A stretch of 64,000 nucleotides of DNA from Paraburkholderia fungorum. GTDB lineage: Bacteria; Pseudomonadota; Gammaproteobacteria; Burkholderiales; Burkholderiaceae. Location of the stretch: contig NZ_FNKP01000001.1 in NCBI RefSeq assembly GCF_900099835.1, forward strand, positions 3,410,001-3,474,000, in the 5' to 3' direction. The notes under the pieces are model-generated. The model made no database searches. It had not been told where the DNA came from and worked only from the letters and a program-made list of their open reading frames with translations. The translations under genes were made by a program, and so were the position numbers. Below, piece by piece: positions 17,225-29,218 of the stretch (positions within the stretch are counted from its first letter, which is position 1; every line of letters starts with the position of its first letter).

Positions 17225-18151
17225 TCACACTACAGCACGGTGCAACAGCACCTCGAAAACAAAACGGCTGCCGACGTACGCCAGCAACAGCGCGACGAAC
17301 GACGCCAGCACCCAGCGCAATGCCGCACGGCCGCGCCAGCCGGATACCTTGCGCGCAGTCAGCAGCGCGCCGAACATGACCCACGAAAGAATCGCGAACA
17401 CGGTCTTGTGATCGAGCCGCAACGCGCGGTCGACCAGTTGCTCGCTGAACAGGATGCCCGATACGAGCGTCAACGTCAGCAGAACAAAACCTGCGCCGAT
17501 CAGACGGAACAGCAGTTTCTCCAGCGTCAGCAGCGGCGGCAGCGTATCGAGCCAGCTCGACAGCCAGCCGTTGCTCGCGGCGGCCACGTTTCGTTGCGCG
17601 AGCCCCCCGCGCATGGCATGCAGACGACGCTCGACCAGCAGCATCAGGATTGCGTGCAGCGCCGCGATCGCGAACAGACCATACGCGATGTTGGCGATCA
17701 GGAAGTGCAGCTTGAACATCGGCGCGGCCGAATACGGCAACACGCGGACGCCGCCGAACGCGAGCGGCATCAGCGAGGCGATGCAGGCGAGCGGCAACAC
17801 CAGCAGACGCAAGCCGTCGAGCGGAAAGAAAAAGCTCTCGATCCAGTAGATGCCCGAGCCGAGCCAGAACATCGCCGACAGCGCGAACGCGAAGCCGAAC
17901 ACCATCGCGTTCTGCGGAAAGATGGTGGTGTGCAGCAGCACGCCATGCGCAAGCAGCGCGACGAATAGCAACGCGCGTCCCGGCGTGCTCATGCCCGACG
18001 CCGCGGAAACCGATGTCGGGTCCGTCGCGGCGGGCACCGGCGGCACGCTCTCGAGCATGGGGCGCACGGCGGCGTGCCGGTGCGAGCGCCAGCCAGCCAC
18101 GGCGAGACCGCCATAGAGGAGCGCAGTGAGGGCATACAGTACAATATCCAT
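17225..18151 (-). CDS. cytochrome c assembly (CcsA/YpjD-like) membrane protein
   Basis: A 308-residue integral membrane protein with about eight hydrophobic helices. The central segment with conserved His (FKLHFLIANIAYGLF) and the HKTVFAILSW segment fit the cytochrome C assembly (CcsA/HemX/YpjD) family. YpjD-type members stand next to ffh in many proteobacteria, as here (divergent, 83 bp apart). A role in heme handling is usual for the family, but YpjD itself is poorly characterised. Confidence 0.88.
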   Translation of the reverse strand: MDIVLYALTALLYGGLAVAGWRSHRHAAVRPMLESVPPVPAATDPTSVSAASGMSTPGRALLFVALLAHGVLLHTTIFPQNAMVFGFAFALSAMFWLGSGIYWIESFFFPLDGLRLLVLPLACIASLMPLAFGGVRVLPYSAAPMFKLHFLIANIAYGLFAIAALHAILMLLVERRLHAMRGGLAQRNVAAASNGWLSSWLDTLPPLLTLEKLLFRLIGAGFVLLTLTLVSGILFSEQLVDRALRLDHKTVFAILSWVMFGALLTARKVSGWRGRAALRWVLASFVALLLAYVGSRFVFEVLLHRAVV

Positions 18152-18234
18152 ATTCGAAGTTTACACTAGGCCCCTACTCCACGACGTCTCCTCGTCGCGT
18201 GCTGCGCGGGCCGCACCACCGTTCATCGCTCCCC

Positions 18235-19602
18235 ATGCTCGACAATCTGACTCAACGGATGGCGCGCGTCGTCAAGACGCTGCGCGGCGAAGCCCGGCTC
18301 ACCGAGGCGAACACCCAGGAAATGCTGCGCGAAGTTCGCCTCGCGCTCCTCGAGGCCGACGTGGCGCTGCCCGTCGTGCGCGAGTTCATCGCCAAGGTGA
18401 AGGAAAAGGCCCTCGGTGAGGAAGTCATCAGCAGCCTGTCGCCGGGTCAGGCGCTGGTCGGCGTGGTGCAGCGCGAGCTGACCGCGGTGATCGGTGGCGA
18501 CTACGAAGGCAAGGCCGTCGAACTGAATCTCGCCGTCACGCCGCCGGCCGTCATCCTGATGGCGGGTCTGCAAGGCGCCGGTAAGACGACCACGGTCGGC
18601 AAGCTCGCGAAGCTGCTGCGCGAAAAGTACAAGAAGAAGGTTCTGACCGTTTCGTGCGACGTCTACCGCCCCGCTGCTATCGCGCAGTTGAAGACGGTGA
18701 CCGAGCAGGTCGGCGCAGACTTCTTCCCGTCGGAACCCGATCAGAAGCCGGTCGACATCGCGCGCGCCGCGGTGGATTGGGCCAAGCGCCACTACCACGA
18801 CGTGCTGCTGGTCGACACGGCCGGCCGTCTCGGTATCGACGAAGCGATGATGGCGGAAATCACCGCGCTGCACGGCGAACTGAAGCCGGCGGAAACGCTG
18901 TTCGTGGTCGACGCGATGCTCGGTCAGGACGCGGTCAACACCGCGAAAGCGTTTAGCGACGCGCTGCCGCTCACCGGCGTGGTCCTCACCAAGCTCGACG
19001 GCGATTCGCGTGGTGGCGCGGCGCTTTCCGTGCGTCACGTGACGGGCAAGCCGATCAAGTTCGTCGGTGTCGCCGAAAAGCTCGACGGTCTCGAGATTTT
19101 CTACCCGGACCGGATGGCGAACCGGATTCTTGGCATGGGCGACATTCTCGCCCTCGTCGAAGAAGCGCAGAAGGGCGTCGACGTCCAGGCCGCGCAGAAG
19201 CTCGCCGACAAGGTCAAGAAAGGCGGCGACTTCGATCTGAACGATTTCCGCGCGCAACTCACGCAAATGAAGGGCATGGGCGGTCTGTCGTCGCTGATGG
19301 ACAAGCTGCCCGCGCAATTCCAGCAAGCCGCCGCCGGTGCCGACATGGGCCAGGCCGAAAAGCAGATGCGCCGCATGGAAGGCATCATCAATTCGATGAC
19401 GCCACTCGAGCGCGCGAAGCCCGATCTGATCAAGGCCACCCGCAAGCGCCGTATCGCTGCGGGCGCGGGCGTGCAGGTGCAGGAAGTCAACCGCATGCTG
19501 AACCAGTACGACCAGATGCGCACCATGATGAAAAAGCTCAAGGGCGGCAATCTGCAGAAGATGATGCGCGGCATGAAGGGCATGTTGCCCGGCATGCGCT
19601 AA
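18235..19602 (+). CDS. ffh: signal recognition particle protein Ffh
   Basis: SRP54-type GTPase that, with 4.5S RNA, delivers inner-membrane proteins to FtsY and the translocon. The ATG at 18235 gives MLDNLTQRMARVVKTLRG, the standard start, and 455 residues. It has the N domain (about 1-85), the G domain with GLQGAGKTT at about 108-116, DTAGRLGID and TKLDGDSRGG, and the methionine-rich M domain (from about 295) ending in MMRGMKGMLPGM. No strong ribosome site precedes the ATG. Confidence 0.98.
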   Translation: MLDNLTQRMARVVKTLRGEARLTEANTQEMLREVRLALLEADVALPVVREFIAKVKEKALGEEVISSLSPGQALVGVVQRELTAVIGGDYEGKAVELNLAVTPPAVILMAGLQGAGKTTTVGKLAKLLREKYKKKVLTVSCDVYRPAAIAQLKTVTEQVGADFFPSEPDQKPVDIARAAVDWAKRHYHDVLLVDTAGRLGIDEAMMAEITALHGELKPAETLFVVDAMLGQDAVNTAKAFSDALPLTGVVLTKLDGDSRGGAALSVRHVTGKPIKFVGVAEKLDGLEIFYPDRMANRILGMGDILALVEEAQKGVDVQAAQKLADKVKKGGDFDLNDFRAQLTQMKGMGGLSSLMDKLPAQFQQAAAGADMGQAEKQMRRMEGIINSMTPLERAKPDLIKATRKRRIAAGAGVQVQEVNRMLNQYDQMRTMMKKLKGGNLQKMMRGMKGMLPGMR

Positions 19603-19744
19603 GCTTGAACAGGATGGCGGACGCGCGTTCTGGTAGATGCATCACGGAACGCGCGGCAACTTTCAGATTCATGCGGGTTTGTTCTGTACCGCGTGCCGCC
19701 CTTCTCACCCACACTATGTATACAGTCACCGCCCGTCAGACGTC

Positions 19745-20296
19745 ATGAACCGCGAAGAAGCTCTCCACATTTTTAGCCACTCCGAAGAAATCGTTTCGGC
19801 CGACGACGTCAACGCGTCGATCAGCGGCATGGCGTCCGCCATCCGCGACGAGATGAGCGAGGACTTCCCGCTCGTGCTGTCGGTCATGGGCGGAGCGGCG
19901 GTGTTCACCGGCATGCTGTTGCCGCACCTCGATTTCCCGCTCGAGTTCGACTACATCCACCTGACCCGCTACCGCAACACCACCAAGGGCGGCAACGAGA
20001 TGCAATGGCGCGTGGCGCCGGCCGAGTCGGTGAAGGATCGCGTCGTGCTGGTGCTCGACGACATTCTCGACGAAGGCGAGACAATGGCCGCGATCCGCGA
20101 CCGCATCATGGCCATGGGCGCGAAGCGTTTCCTGAGCGCGGTGCTGTGCGAGAAGATCATTCCGAAGGCGAAGCCGCTGCGTCCGGATTACTGCGGTTTT
20201 GAAGTGCCAGACCGCTATGTGTTCGGCTGCGGGATGGACGCGAAGGGTTACTGGCGCAACCTGCCGACTATCCGCGCGCTGACCGAAGGCGCGTGA
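19745..20296 (+). CDS. hypoxanthine-guanine phosphoribosyltransferase
   Basis: Purine-salvage enzyme that converts hypoxanthine or guanine with PRPP into IMP or GMP. It has 183 residues from the ATG at 19745 (MNREEALHIF); the open frame extends upstream but without conservation or ribosome site. The PRPP-binding motif is VLVLDDILDEGETM at about residues 99-112, and SVMGGAAVFTGMLL forms the PPi loop region. It follows ffh after 142 bp and ends at a bidirectional terminator. Confidence 0.93.
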   Translation: MNREEALHIFSHSEEIVSADDVNASISGMASAIRDEMSEDFPLVLSVMGGAAVFTGMLLPHLDFPLEFDYIHLTRYRNTTKGGNEMQWRVAPAESVKDRVVLVLDDILDEGETMAAIRDRIMAMGAKRFLSAVLCEKIIPKAKPLRPDYCGFEVPDRYVFGCGMDAKGYWRNLPTIRALTEGA

Positions 20297-20329
20297 AGTT
20301 AAAGCGTCTACGCGAGTAGCGATAGATGT

Positions 20330-20359
20330 AAAAAAGCGGCCCAGATGGCCCGCTTTTTT
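20330..20359. terminator. bidirectional terminator between the phosphoribosyltransferase and MarC genes
   Basis: AAAAAAGCGG (20330-20339) and CCGCTTTTTT (20350-20359) are perfect complements, with further CC/GG pairing inside. It ends the converging phosphoribosyltransferase (plus) and MarC (minus) transcripts. Confidence 0.9.
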
Positions 20360-20380
20360 ATTGGTCGCGTTGCTCTCGAT

Positions 20381-20980
20381 TCAAAGCTGATGCACGAAGG
20401 AGCGGATGCCGCCGAGCATCATTTCCACTGCGATCGCCACCAGCACCAGGCCCATCAGGCGTTCGAACGCGGCCATCGCACGCTCGCCCAGCCACGCCTG
20501 AATGCGCTCGGCCAGCATCAGTACGATCGCGCAGACAATCATCGTGACGGTCAGCGCACCGATCCATTCGAGCGTCTTGCCGGGCGCCTGCGACGTCAGC
20601 AGCATCACCGTTGCCAATGCCGACGGACCCGCGAGCGCGGGAATCGCGAGCGGCACGATCAGCGGCTCGCCGCCGCGTGAATCGCCGCCAAACGGACCGT
20701 CCGGATGCGGAAACACCATCCGCAGCGCGATCAGAAACAGCACGATCCCACCACCGATCCGCAGCGACTGGTCGGTCAGGCTCATTGCGCGCAAAAAGCC
20801 CTGACCGAGCACCATGAACACCAGCAGGATCGCAAACGCGATCGCCACCTCACGGAGAATGACGATCGTGCGACGCTCCGGCGACACGCTGCGCAGGCAG
20901 CTGATGAACAGCGGAATATTGCCGAGCGGATCAGTGATCAGAATCAGCAGGATGGTCGCGGACAGGAAGGTGTACTCCAC
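20381..20980 (-). CDS. MarC-family integral membrane protein
   Basis: A 199-residue protein with six predicted membrane helices, starting with GTG at 20980 (MEYTFLSATILLILITDPLG). The ITDPLGNIPLF motif and the internal ALAGPSALATVMLL segment are typical of the MarC/NAAT family. The family has been named for multiple antibiotic resistance, but its transport substrate is unsettled. It lies 12 bp behind proS and is probably cotranscribed with it. Confidence 0.92.
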   Translation of the reverse strand: MEYTFLSATILLILITDPLGNIPLFISCLRSVSPERRTIVILREVAIAFAILLVFMVLGQGFLRAMSLTDQSLRIGGGIVLFLIALRMVFPHPDGPFGGDSRGGEPLIVPLAIPALAGPSALATVMLLTSQAPGKTLEWIGALTVTMIVCAIVLMLAERIQAWLGERAMAAFERLMGLVLVAIAVEMMLGGIRSFVHQL

Positions 20981-20992
20981 CGTCCGCTCCGC

Positions 20993-22729
<1,737 letters not shown>

Positions 22730-23042
22730 TCAGATTTTCCAAAAGCGGCGGCTCCGGAGGGACCGCCCGAAAGGTGAAAACGGTGGGGAAATCGACACAG
22801 ACCCGGCGCGAGCCGGCACGGTTTGTCCGACAACCGGTACGCATACCGTTCGCGGCGCCGCTGGCTGGACAAACCGCGCCGCGCAAAGCCTTTTGCACAA
22901 GGGATAAGGCACGGAAAGACTGACAGGCTACCGCAAACGCTGCCCTTTTGCGGCGAATCGTTCCATTCTGGGCCGATTCGGTGCGTCGGGACCGTTATCT
23001 GTTTATAATCAAAGCAATTTTAAAGGATTCGAAGGTGGTTGT
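22730..23042. other. intergenic region between proS and rppH
   Basis: Divergent control region of 313 bp. A perfect TATAAT at 23004-23009 lies 33 bp before the rppH ATG, but no good -35 hexamer stands at the right distance. The minus-strand promoter for proS was not identified. I see no gene or strong inverted repeat here. Confidence 0.5.
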
Positions 23043-23783
23043 ATGCTGGATCGTGAAGGCTTTCGCCCGAACGTCGGCATCATCCTCTTGAACGCGCACA
23101 ACGAGGTGTTTTGGGGCAAACGGCTCCGTGAACATTCCTGGCAGTTTCCGCAAGGGGGCATCAAGTACGGAGAGACCCCCGTGCAAGCGATGTATCGGGA
23201 GTTACACGAAGAAACCGGGCTGCTTCCTGAGCACGTCAAGGTGATCGGTCGCACGCGCGACTGGTTGCGTTACGAGGTGCCTGACAAGTTCATCAAGCGC
23301 GAAGTACGCGGTCATTACCGCGGCCAGAAACAAATCTGGTTCTTGCTCCGGATGGTAGGACGCGATTGCGACATCTGCTTGCGCGCCACCGACCACCCTG
23401 AGTTCGATGCCTGGCGTTGGAACGAGTACTGGGTGCCGCTCGACTGTGTGATCGAGTTCAAGCGGGATGTGTATCAGTTGGCGCTGACGGAGCTATCCCG
23501 TTTCATGCGCCGGGCTGCGCCGCGTGCGGAAAAACCTGGCGGGCACCATGGGCCTCGTTATCCCCGGATAGCGTCGTCAATGGAAAGTCCACCGGATTCC
23601 ACGGTAATGACGGTGACTTCGATAACCACCGTCAGCATCGAAACATCGGTTCACGTCACGATCGCATCCGATTGCGGTCCGGGCTCCGGGTCAGCGGCTG
23701 AAGTAGACGCCGAGTCGGAACACGAAGACGAATCGGCCAGCGAAACCCTCGGCTCGCTGTACCGCCCGGGCGTGCGCAATTAA
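23043..23783 (+). CDS. rppH: RNA pyrophosphohydrolase
   Basis: Nudix hydrolase that converts the 5' triphosphate of mRNA to a monophosphate and so starts RNase E-dependent decay. The Nudix box [23 protein letters not shown] spans residues 38-60. The N-terminus [17 protein letters not shown] and the WRWNEYW segment are typical. At 246 residues it is about 70 longer than the E. coli enzyme; the extra C-terminal tail (from about 165) is rich in Ser, Thr, Val and Glu and poorly conserved. Confidence 0.95.
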   Translation: MLDREGFRPNVGIILLNAHNEVFWGKRLREHSWQFPQGGIKYGETPVQAMYRELHEETGLLPEHVKVIGRTRDWLRYEVPDKFIKREVRGHYRGQKQIWFLLRMVGRDCDICLRATDHPEFDAWRWNEYWVPLDCVIEFKRDVYQLALTELSRFMRRAAPRAEKPGGHHGPRYPRIASSMESPPDSTVMTVTSITTVSIETSVHVTIASDCGPGSGSAAEVDAESEHEDESASETLGSLYRPGVRN

Positions 23784-23859
23784 CAACTTCATGCGGCTGT
23801 CCAGGCCGTCTCTGCTGGCGCGGCTCCTCGAGCCGCGCCAGTATTTCGAGGAAACCATA

Positions 23860-24411
23860 TTGAAAGCAATTGCACTCGTCGTGGCGTGCGTCGCCACCGG
23901 CGCCCTGCTGGCTGGTTGCGCCAGCAAACCCACCAATAAAGACGACAGCACATTCGTTTATCTGCTGGACCGGAAAGGCACCTGGGTTGAAAACAAGGTG
24001 GACACGTTGCCGCCGCTGCCGCAAGAATCGAATTTGCTGCCTTTCGAAGTGTCGGGCAATACGCCGCTGCAATTCGCAATCGACCGGACCTCAGTTAGCG
24101 TCGGTTCCGACGGCGTGGTGCGCTATGTCGTGGTGGTGACCAGCCCGAGCGGCGCGCGCAACGTGAATTACGAAGGGATTCGCTGCGATACGTATGAGAC
24201 ACGTCAGTACGCGGGTTTGAACGCGGACCACGATGGCTGGGACACGACCGTCGCGAACGAATTCAGGCGCATTGAGAACGGCACGCTGAATGCATATCAG
24301 GCGTCGCTCTATCAGGATTACATGTGCGCGAACAAGATGCCGACAGGCAACGCGCAGCAGATCGTTGAGAACATTCGCTACAAACGCACGGCAGCTTCGT
24401 TGATCCATTGA
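23860..24411 (+). CDS. CNP1-like family lipoprotein
   Basis: A 183-residue predicted lipoprotein. I prefer the TTG at 23860 because it follows GAGGAAACC at good spacing and gives a proper lipoprotein signal peptide, (M)KAIALVVACVATGALLAGC, with the acylated Cys at residue 20; the longer frame from 23791 has no signal-peptide shape. The mature part contains conserved aromatic and Cys positions (YEGIRCDTYETRQYAG and LYQDYMCANK) of the CNP1-like family, named after a cryptic neisserial protein of unknown role. It ends at a strong bidirectional terminator. Confidence 0.8.
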   Translation: MKAIALVVACVATGALLAGCASKPTNKDDSTFVYLLDRKGTWVENKVDTLPPLPQESNLLPFEVSGNTPLQFAIDRTSVSVGSDGVVRYVVVVTSPSGARNVNYEGIRCDTYETRQYAGLNADHDGWDTTVANEFRRIENGTLNAYQASLYQDYMCANKMPTGNAQQIVENIRYKRTAASLIH

Positions 24412-24458
24412 GACGCCGGCAGGTTGGCCTGATGCGAATCCGAACACGCGTTGAATAT

Positions 24459-24497
24459 AAAAAAGCCGCTCCACCGAAAGTTGGAGCGGCTTTTTTT
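24459..24497. terminator. bidirectional terminator between the CNP1-like gene and proB
   Basis: GCCGCTCCA (24465-24473) and TGGAGCGGC (24482-24490) form a 9-bp stem flanked by six A and seven T, so it works in both directions for the converging genes. Confidence 0.95.
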
Positions 24498-24526
24498 ACG
24501 TACTCTTCGCGAGGGTCAGGCAGTGA

Positions 24527-25645
24527 CTAAACCAGTACCAGGTTGTCGCGATGGATCAATTCAGGTTCCAGCATGTAGCCGAGCACCGATTCAATCTCGC
24601 CACTCGGACGCCGTTGGATCAGCTTCGTCTCCGCGCTGCTGTAGTTGGTCAGGCCGCGCGCCACTTCGAGCCCCGCCGCGTTCAGGCAGGCAATAACCTC
24701 ACCGCGCGCAAACGCGCCATGCACGCCGACAATACCGATCGGCAGCAAACTCTTGCCACCACCGGTCAGCTTTTCAACCGCGCCGTCGTCGATAACCACG
24801 TGGCCGCGCACCTGCAGGTGGTCGGTCATCCATTGTTTGCGGGCGGCCATCCGCGCCGTGCGTGCAATCAATTGCGTGCCGATTGCTTCACCCGATGCGA
24901 GTCGGGACAACACATCCGCCTCACGCCCACTCGCTATCACCGTATTCGCGCCGCTGTGAGCGGCGCGTTTGGCGGCGAGAATCTTGGTCAGCATGCCGCC
25001 CCGGCCAAGGCTCGAACCCGCACCACCCGCCATGGCTTCGAGTTCCGGCGCACCAGCATCGGCCTCCTGAACCAGCGTGGCGTTCGGATCCTTGCGCGGA
25101 TCAGCGGTGAAAAGACCTTGCTGATCGGTAAGGATGATGAGCGCATCGCCTTCGATCAGATTGGCGACCAGCGCACCTAGCGTGTCGTTGTCGCCGAACT
25201 TGATTTCGTCGGTAACGACCGTGTCGTTTTCATTGATGATTGGCACCACGCCGAGACGCAACAGCGTCAGCAACGTGGAGCGCGCGTTCAGATAACGTTC
25301 GCGGTCGGCAAGATCGGCGTGCGTCAGCAGAATCTGCGCGGTTTGAATGGAGTGTTCGGCAAAGCGGCTTTCGTAGACCTGCGCGAGGCCCATTTGACCG
25401 ACAGCCGCGGCCGCCTGCAATTCGTCGATTTCGCGCGGCCTTTTGGTCCAGCCGAGCCGCTGCATTCCTTCAGCGATGGCGCCCGAGCTAACCAGCACCA
25501 CTTCCTTGCCTTGTGCACGCAGCGCGGCAATCTGCGCGGCCCAGCGGCCGATCGCAGCATGATCGAGGCCGCGCCCGTCATTCGTGACAAGGCTCGAACC
25601 GACTTTCACTACCAATCGCCGTGAATCTGCGATGACGGAACGCAT
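24527..25645 (-). CDS. proB: glutamate 5-kinase
   Basis: First step of proline synthesis: phosphorylates L-glutamate to gamma-glutamyl phosphate, with feedback inhibition by proline. The ATG at 25645 ([20 protein letters not shown]) gives 372 residues, normal for the two-domain form: an amino-acid kinase domain (about 1-260; [27 protein letters not shown]) and a C-terminal PUA domain (about 280-372). The open frame upstream of this ATG is arginine-rich and not conserved. It follows obgE as in many betaproteobacteria. Confidence 0.97.
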   Translation of the reverse strand: MRSVIADSRRLVVKVGSSLVTNDGRGLDHAAIGRWAAQIAALRAQGKEVVLVSSGAIAEGMQRLGWTKRPREIDELQAAAAVGQMGLAQVYESRFAEHSIQTAQILLTHADLADRERYLNARSTLLTLLRLGVVPIINENDTVVTDEIKFGDNDTLGALVANLIEGDALIILTDQQGLFTADPRKDPNATLVQEADAGAPELEAMAGGAGSSLGRGGMLTKILAAKRAAHSGANTVIASGREADVLSRLASGEAIGTQLIARTARMAARKQWMTDHLQVRGHVVIDDGAVEKLTGGGKSLLPIGIVGVHGAFARGEVIACLNAAGLEVARGLTNYSSAETKLIQRRPSGEIESVLGYMLEPELIHRDNLVLV

Positions 25646-25679
25646 TGTGCGCAGTCTCCCAAGATAACGCGTGATGCAA

Positions 25680-25705
25680 GCCGGCAGCACGCAGAGGCTG
25701 CCGGC
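25680..25705. repeat. hairpin between obgE and proB
   Basis: GCCGGCAGC (25680-25688) and GCTGCCGGC (25697-25705) form a perfect 9-bp stem with an 8-nt loop, 11 bp behind the obgE stop codon and 34 bp before proB. No T run follows on the minus strand, so it may stabilise or partly separate the two messages. Confidence 0.6.
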
Positions 25706-25716
25706 GCTCGAGCTTT

Positions 25717-26877
<1,161 letters not shown>

Positions 26878-27012
26878 CTAGATTTAATGCTGCTTTGTGT
26901 TGCCAGATGCTTGAAATGCTATTTTGCCGCGCCCGCCGCACGTTGATCAATTGGCCGAACGGCATAGGACCGAAGGCAATCGACCGTCGCGAATCCGGCA
27001 AAGCGCTGCAAT

Positions 27013-27048
27013 AAAAAAAAGCCCCGCTAACTTCGCGGGGCCTTTTTT
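27013..27048 (-). terminator. terminator behind rpmA
   Basis: GCCCCGC (27021-27027) pairs with GCGGGGC (27035-27041). On the minus strand the hairpin is followed by eight T; on the plus strand by six T. It should end most rplU-rpmA transcripts before obgE. Confidence 0.92.
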
Positions 27049-27076
27049 CGGTCCTGAAGCCCGTGCCTGACTAAAC

Positions 27077-27340
27077 TCAGACTGCTGCCGGGACGACGTT
27101 GACCATGTGCTTCTTCGCTGCGCCTTTCGTCGAGAAATTGACGTGGCCGTCCGTCAGCGCGAACAAGGTGTGATCCTTGCCGATGCCGACGTTTTCGCCC
27201 GGGTGCATACGCGTGCCACGTTGACGAACGATGATGCCGCCAGCGTTGATAGCCTGACCGCCATAAACCTTCACGCCGAGACGCTTCGATTCAGAGTCGC
27301 GGCCGTTGCGGGATGATCCGCCTGCCTTTTTGTGTGCCAT
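27077..27340 (-). CDS. rpmA: 50S ribosomal protein L27
   Basis: An 87-residue large-subunit protein whose N-terminus reaches the peptidyl-transferase centre. The sequence [20 protein letters not shown] is the canonical start without the cleavable extension seen in Firmicutes. [19 protein letters not shown] follows. It has a good ribosome site and lies 25 bp behind rplU in one operon. Confidence 0.99.
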   Translation of the reverse strand: MAHKKAGGSSRNGRDSESKRLGVKVYGGQAINAGGIIVRQRGTRMHPGENVGIGKDHTLFALTDGHVNFSTKGAAKKHMVNVVPAAV

Positions 27341-27365
27341 TTGATTTGCTCCTTAACCGGTGCGC

Positions 27366-27677
27366 TTACGCGTTGATCGCGTCGATGCGCAGTTCGGTAT
27401 AGTTCTGGCGGTGGCCGCCATGCTTCTGGTAGTGCTTCCGGCGACGCATCTTGAAGATGGTCACTTTTGCGTGACGACCTTGCGACACGACGGTAGCCTT
27501 GACGGAAGCCCCACTGACCAGCGGCGTACCGAACTTAATCGATTCGCCTTCGCCCACTGCGAGAACCTGGTCGAGCGTGATTTCAGCGTCAATGTCTGCC
27601 GGTATCTGTTCTACTTTAAGTTTTTCGCCGACGGCAACTTTATACTGCTTGCCACCGGTTTTTATGACCGCGTACAT
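27366..27677 (-). CDS. rplU: 50S ribosomal protein L21
   Basis: A 103-residue protein that binds 23S rRNA together with L20. The ATG at 27677 gives [20 protein letters not shown], the conserved start; the open frame upstream has no ribosome site. [16 protein letters not shown] is the basic rRNA-binding loop. A very good promoter lies 55 bp upstream. Confidence 0.99.
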   Translation of the reverse strand: MYAVIKTGGKQYKVAVGEKLKVEQIPADIDAEITLDQVLAVGEGESIKFGTPLVSGASVKATVVSQGRHAKVTIFKMRRRKHYQKHGGHRQNYTELRIDAINA

Positions 27678-27731
27678 TGAGAACCTCACTCTGTGTTCAT
27701 TTTTTCCACGCACCGCGCGCGGAAACCCGTG

Positions 27732-27760
27732 ATTATACATAGAGTTAGCTGCTCGGTCAA
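27732..27760 (-). promoter_or_regulatory. rplU-rpmA promoter
   Basis: On the minus strand TTGACC (27760-27755) and a perfect TATAAT (27737-27732) stand 17 bp apart, a near-consensus sigma70 promoter fit for a ribosomal-protein operon. The predicted leader is about 48 nt. Confidence 0.9.
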
Positions 27761-27883
27761 AACTCATTGCAAGCCGCCGTGCATAATGCCCGCACCCTGC
27801 CGCACAGCCCGGCGCGCGGGTTCTGACGCGGCTTCGAACGCACCGCGCCGCAGCCTGCGACCCGGAACTGTCGCGATTCGCCT

Positions 27884-27889
27884 TATAAT
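27884..27889 (+). promoter_or_regulatory. possible -10 element of ispB
   Basis: A perfect TATAAT 26 bp before the ispB ATG. No convincing -35 hexamer stands 16-18 bp upstream, so this is a partial assignment. Confidence 0.45.
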
Positions 27890-27915
27890 TCGCGGCACTA
27901 CCCAATTCAGCCATC

Positions 27916-28908
27916 ATGTCGTCGACTGCCACCCCCTCCTCAAACGCCGCCAGCCTGCTCGCTCCGATCGCCGAAGACATGCAGCAGGTCAATCGCGTCA
28001 TCAGGCACCGTCTCGCGTCCGACGTGATGCTGATCAATCAGATTTCCGAGTACATCATCAGCGCCGGCGGCAAGCGGCTGCGGCCAGCGCTGCTGTTGCT
28101 GGTGGCCGGTGCGCTGGGTGAAACCACGGGACATCGCCATGAACTGGCCGCTGTCGTCGAATTCATTCACACGGCGACTCTGCTGCACGACGACGTTGTC
28201 GACGAATCCGATCTGCGGCGCGGCCGTCAGACCGCCAATGCGCTGTTCGGCAACGCCGCGAGCGTGCTGGTCGGCGACTTTTTGTACTCGCGCTCCTTCC
28301 AGATGATGGTCGGCGTGGGCAAGATGCGGGTCATGGAGATTTTGTCCGAGGCGACCAACGTCATCTCCGAAGGCGAAGTTCTGCAACTGCTGAACATGCA
28401 TGACGCCGATGTCGACGAAGCCCGCTATATGCAGGTGATCCGCTACAAGACTGCCAAGCTGTTCGAGGCCGCGGCCCAACTCGGTGCGGTGCTGGCCGGT
28501 TCGGACGCGAAAATCGAGGCAGCCGCAGCGGAGTTCGGCCGCCGGATCGGTACAGCTTTCCAGATCATGGACGACTGGCTCGACTACACGGGCACGGCTG
28601 AATCCATGGGCAAGAATGCCGGCGACGATCTTCGTGAAGGCAAACCCACGCTCCCGCTGATCTATCTGATCGAACGCGGCACGCCGGAACAGTCGGCGCT
28701 GGCGCGCGAAGCCATCGAACAAGGCGGCACGGATCGCTTCGACACGATTTTCGAGGCGATCACCCGTTCAGGCGCCCTGGATCACACGCTCGAATGCGCA
28801 AAACAGGAAGCTCAAGCAGCCGCAGCAGCAATTTCTTCATTTCCTGATTCCATTTTTAAAGATACCCTGCTAGAATTATGTTCTTACTCGACGGCAAGAC
28901 AGTCTTGA
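27916..28908 (+). CDS. ispB: octaprenyl/polyprenyl diphosphate synthase
   Basis: Makes the C40-type isoprenoid side chain of ubiquinone from farnesyl and isopentenyl diphosphate. It has 330 residues with the two aspartate-rich motifs: [10 protein letters not shown] (D92, D93, D96) and [11 protein letters not shown] (about 217-227). [12 protein letters not shown] binds the diphosphate. The product of this window's coq7 acts later in the same quinone pathway. It is divergent from rplU, a very common arrangement. Confidence 0.96.
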   Translation: MSSTATPSSNAASLLAPIAEDMQQVNRVIRHRLASDVMLINQISEYIISAGGKRLRPALLLLVAGALGETTGHRHELAAVVEFIHTATLLHDDVVDESDLRRGRQTANALFGNAASVLVGDFLYSRSFQMMVGVGKMRVMEILSEATNVISEGEVLQLLNMHDADVDEARYMQVIRYKTAKLFEAAAQLGAVLAGSDAKIEAAAAEFGRRIGTAFQIMDDWLDYTGTAESMGKNAGDDLREGKPTLPLIYLIERGTPEQSALAREAIEQGGTDRFDTIFEAITRSGALDHTLECAKQEAQAAAAAISSFPDSIFKDTLLELCSYSTARQS

Positions 28909-28946
28909 ACGAGACTGAAACACCGTAAGAGTCCAGCAGTAGAAAT

Positions 28947-29023
28947 CGGGGTGTAGCTTAGCCTGGTAGAGCGCTACGTTCGGGACGTAGAGGCCGGAGG
29001 TTCGAATCCTCTCACCCCGACCA
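28947..29023 (+). tRNA. tRNA-Pro (anticodon CGG)
   Basis: A complete 77-nt cloverleaf with encoded CCA. The acceptor stem is CGGGGTG/CACCCCG followed by A73 and CCA. The anticodon stem CTACG/CGTAG holds the loop TTCGGGA, giving anticodon CGG, which reads CCG codons. GGTTCGAATCC is the T arm. It lies 38 bp behind ispB and ends before a terminator. Confidence 0.97.
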
Positions 29024-29049
29024 GATTTTCCTTGTTAGTTCAAGGCTCG

Positions 29050-29080
29050 AAAAACCGCCCAGCTTGCTCGGCGGTTTTTT
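29050..29080 (+). terminator. terminator behind tRNA-Pro
   Basis: CCGCC (29055-29059) pairs with GGCGG (29070-29074), extended by the flanking A and T runs, with six T following. Confidence 0.85.
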
Positions 29081-29218
29081 GTTTTTCAGCGCAGCTTTTG
29101 CGTCGGCCGCACATGCGCTCGGCGAGCAATGCTGTTTGGCCGCCGCCGCCCGCTCAGGCGGCTCGCGCAGCCCCCTCTGCTATATTCTCTCCATCCTCTC
29201 CCCTATCCTTCACGACGC

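Noticed and set aside
28947..29080. tRNA-Pro as an attachment site for an integrated element
   Set aside because: No integrase gene, no repeated tRNA 3' end in the flanks, and both neighbours are ordinary chromosomal genes.
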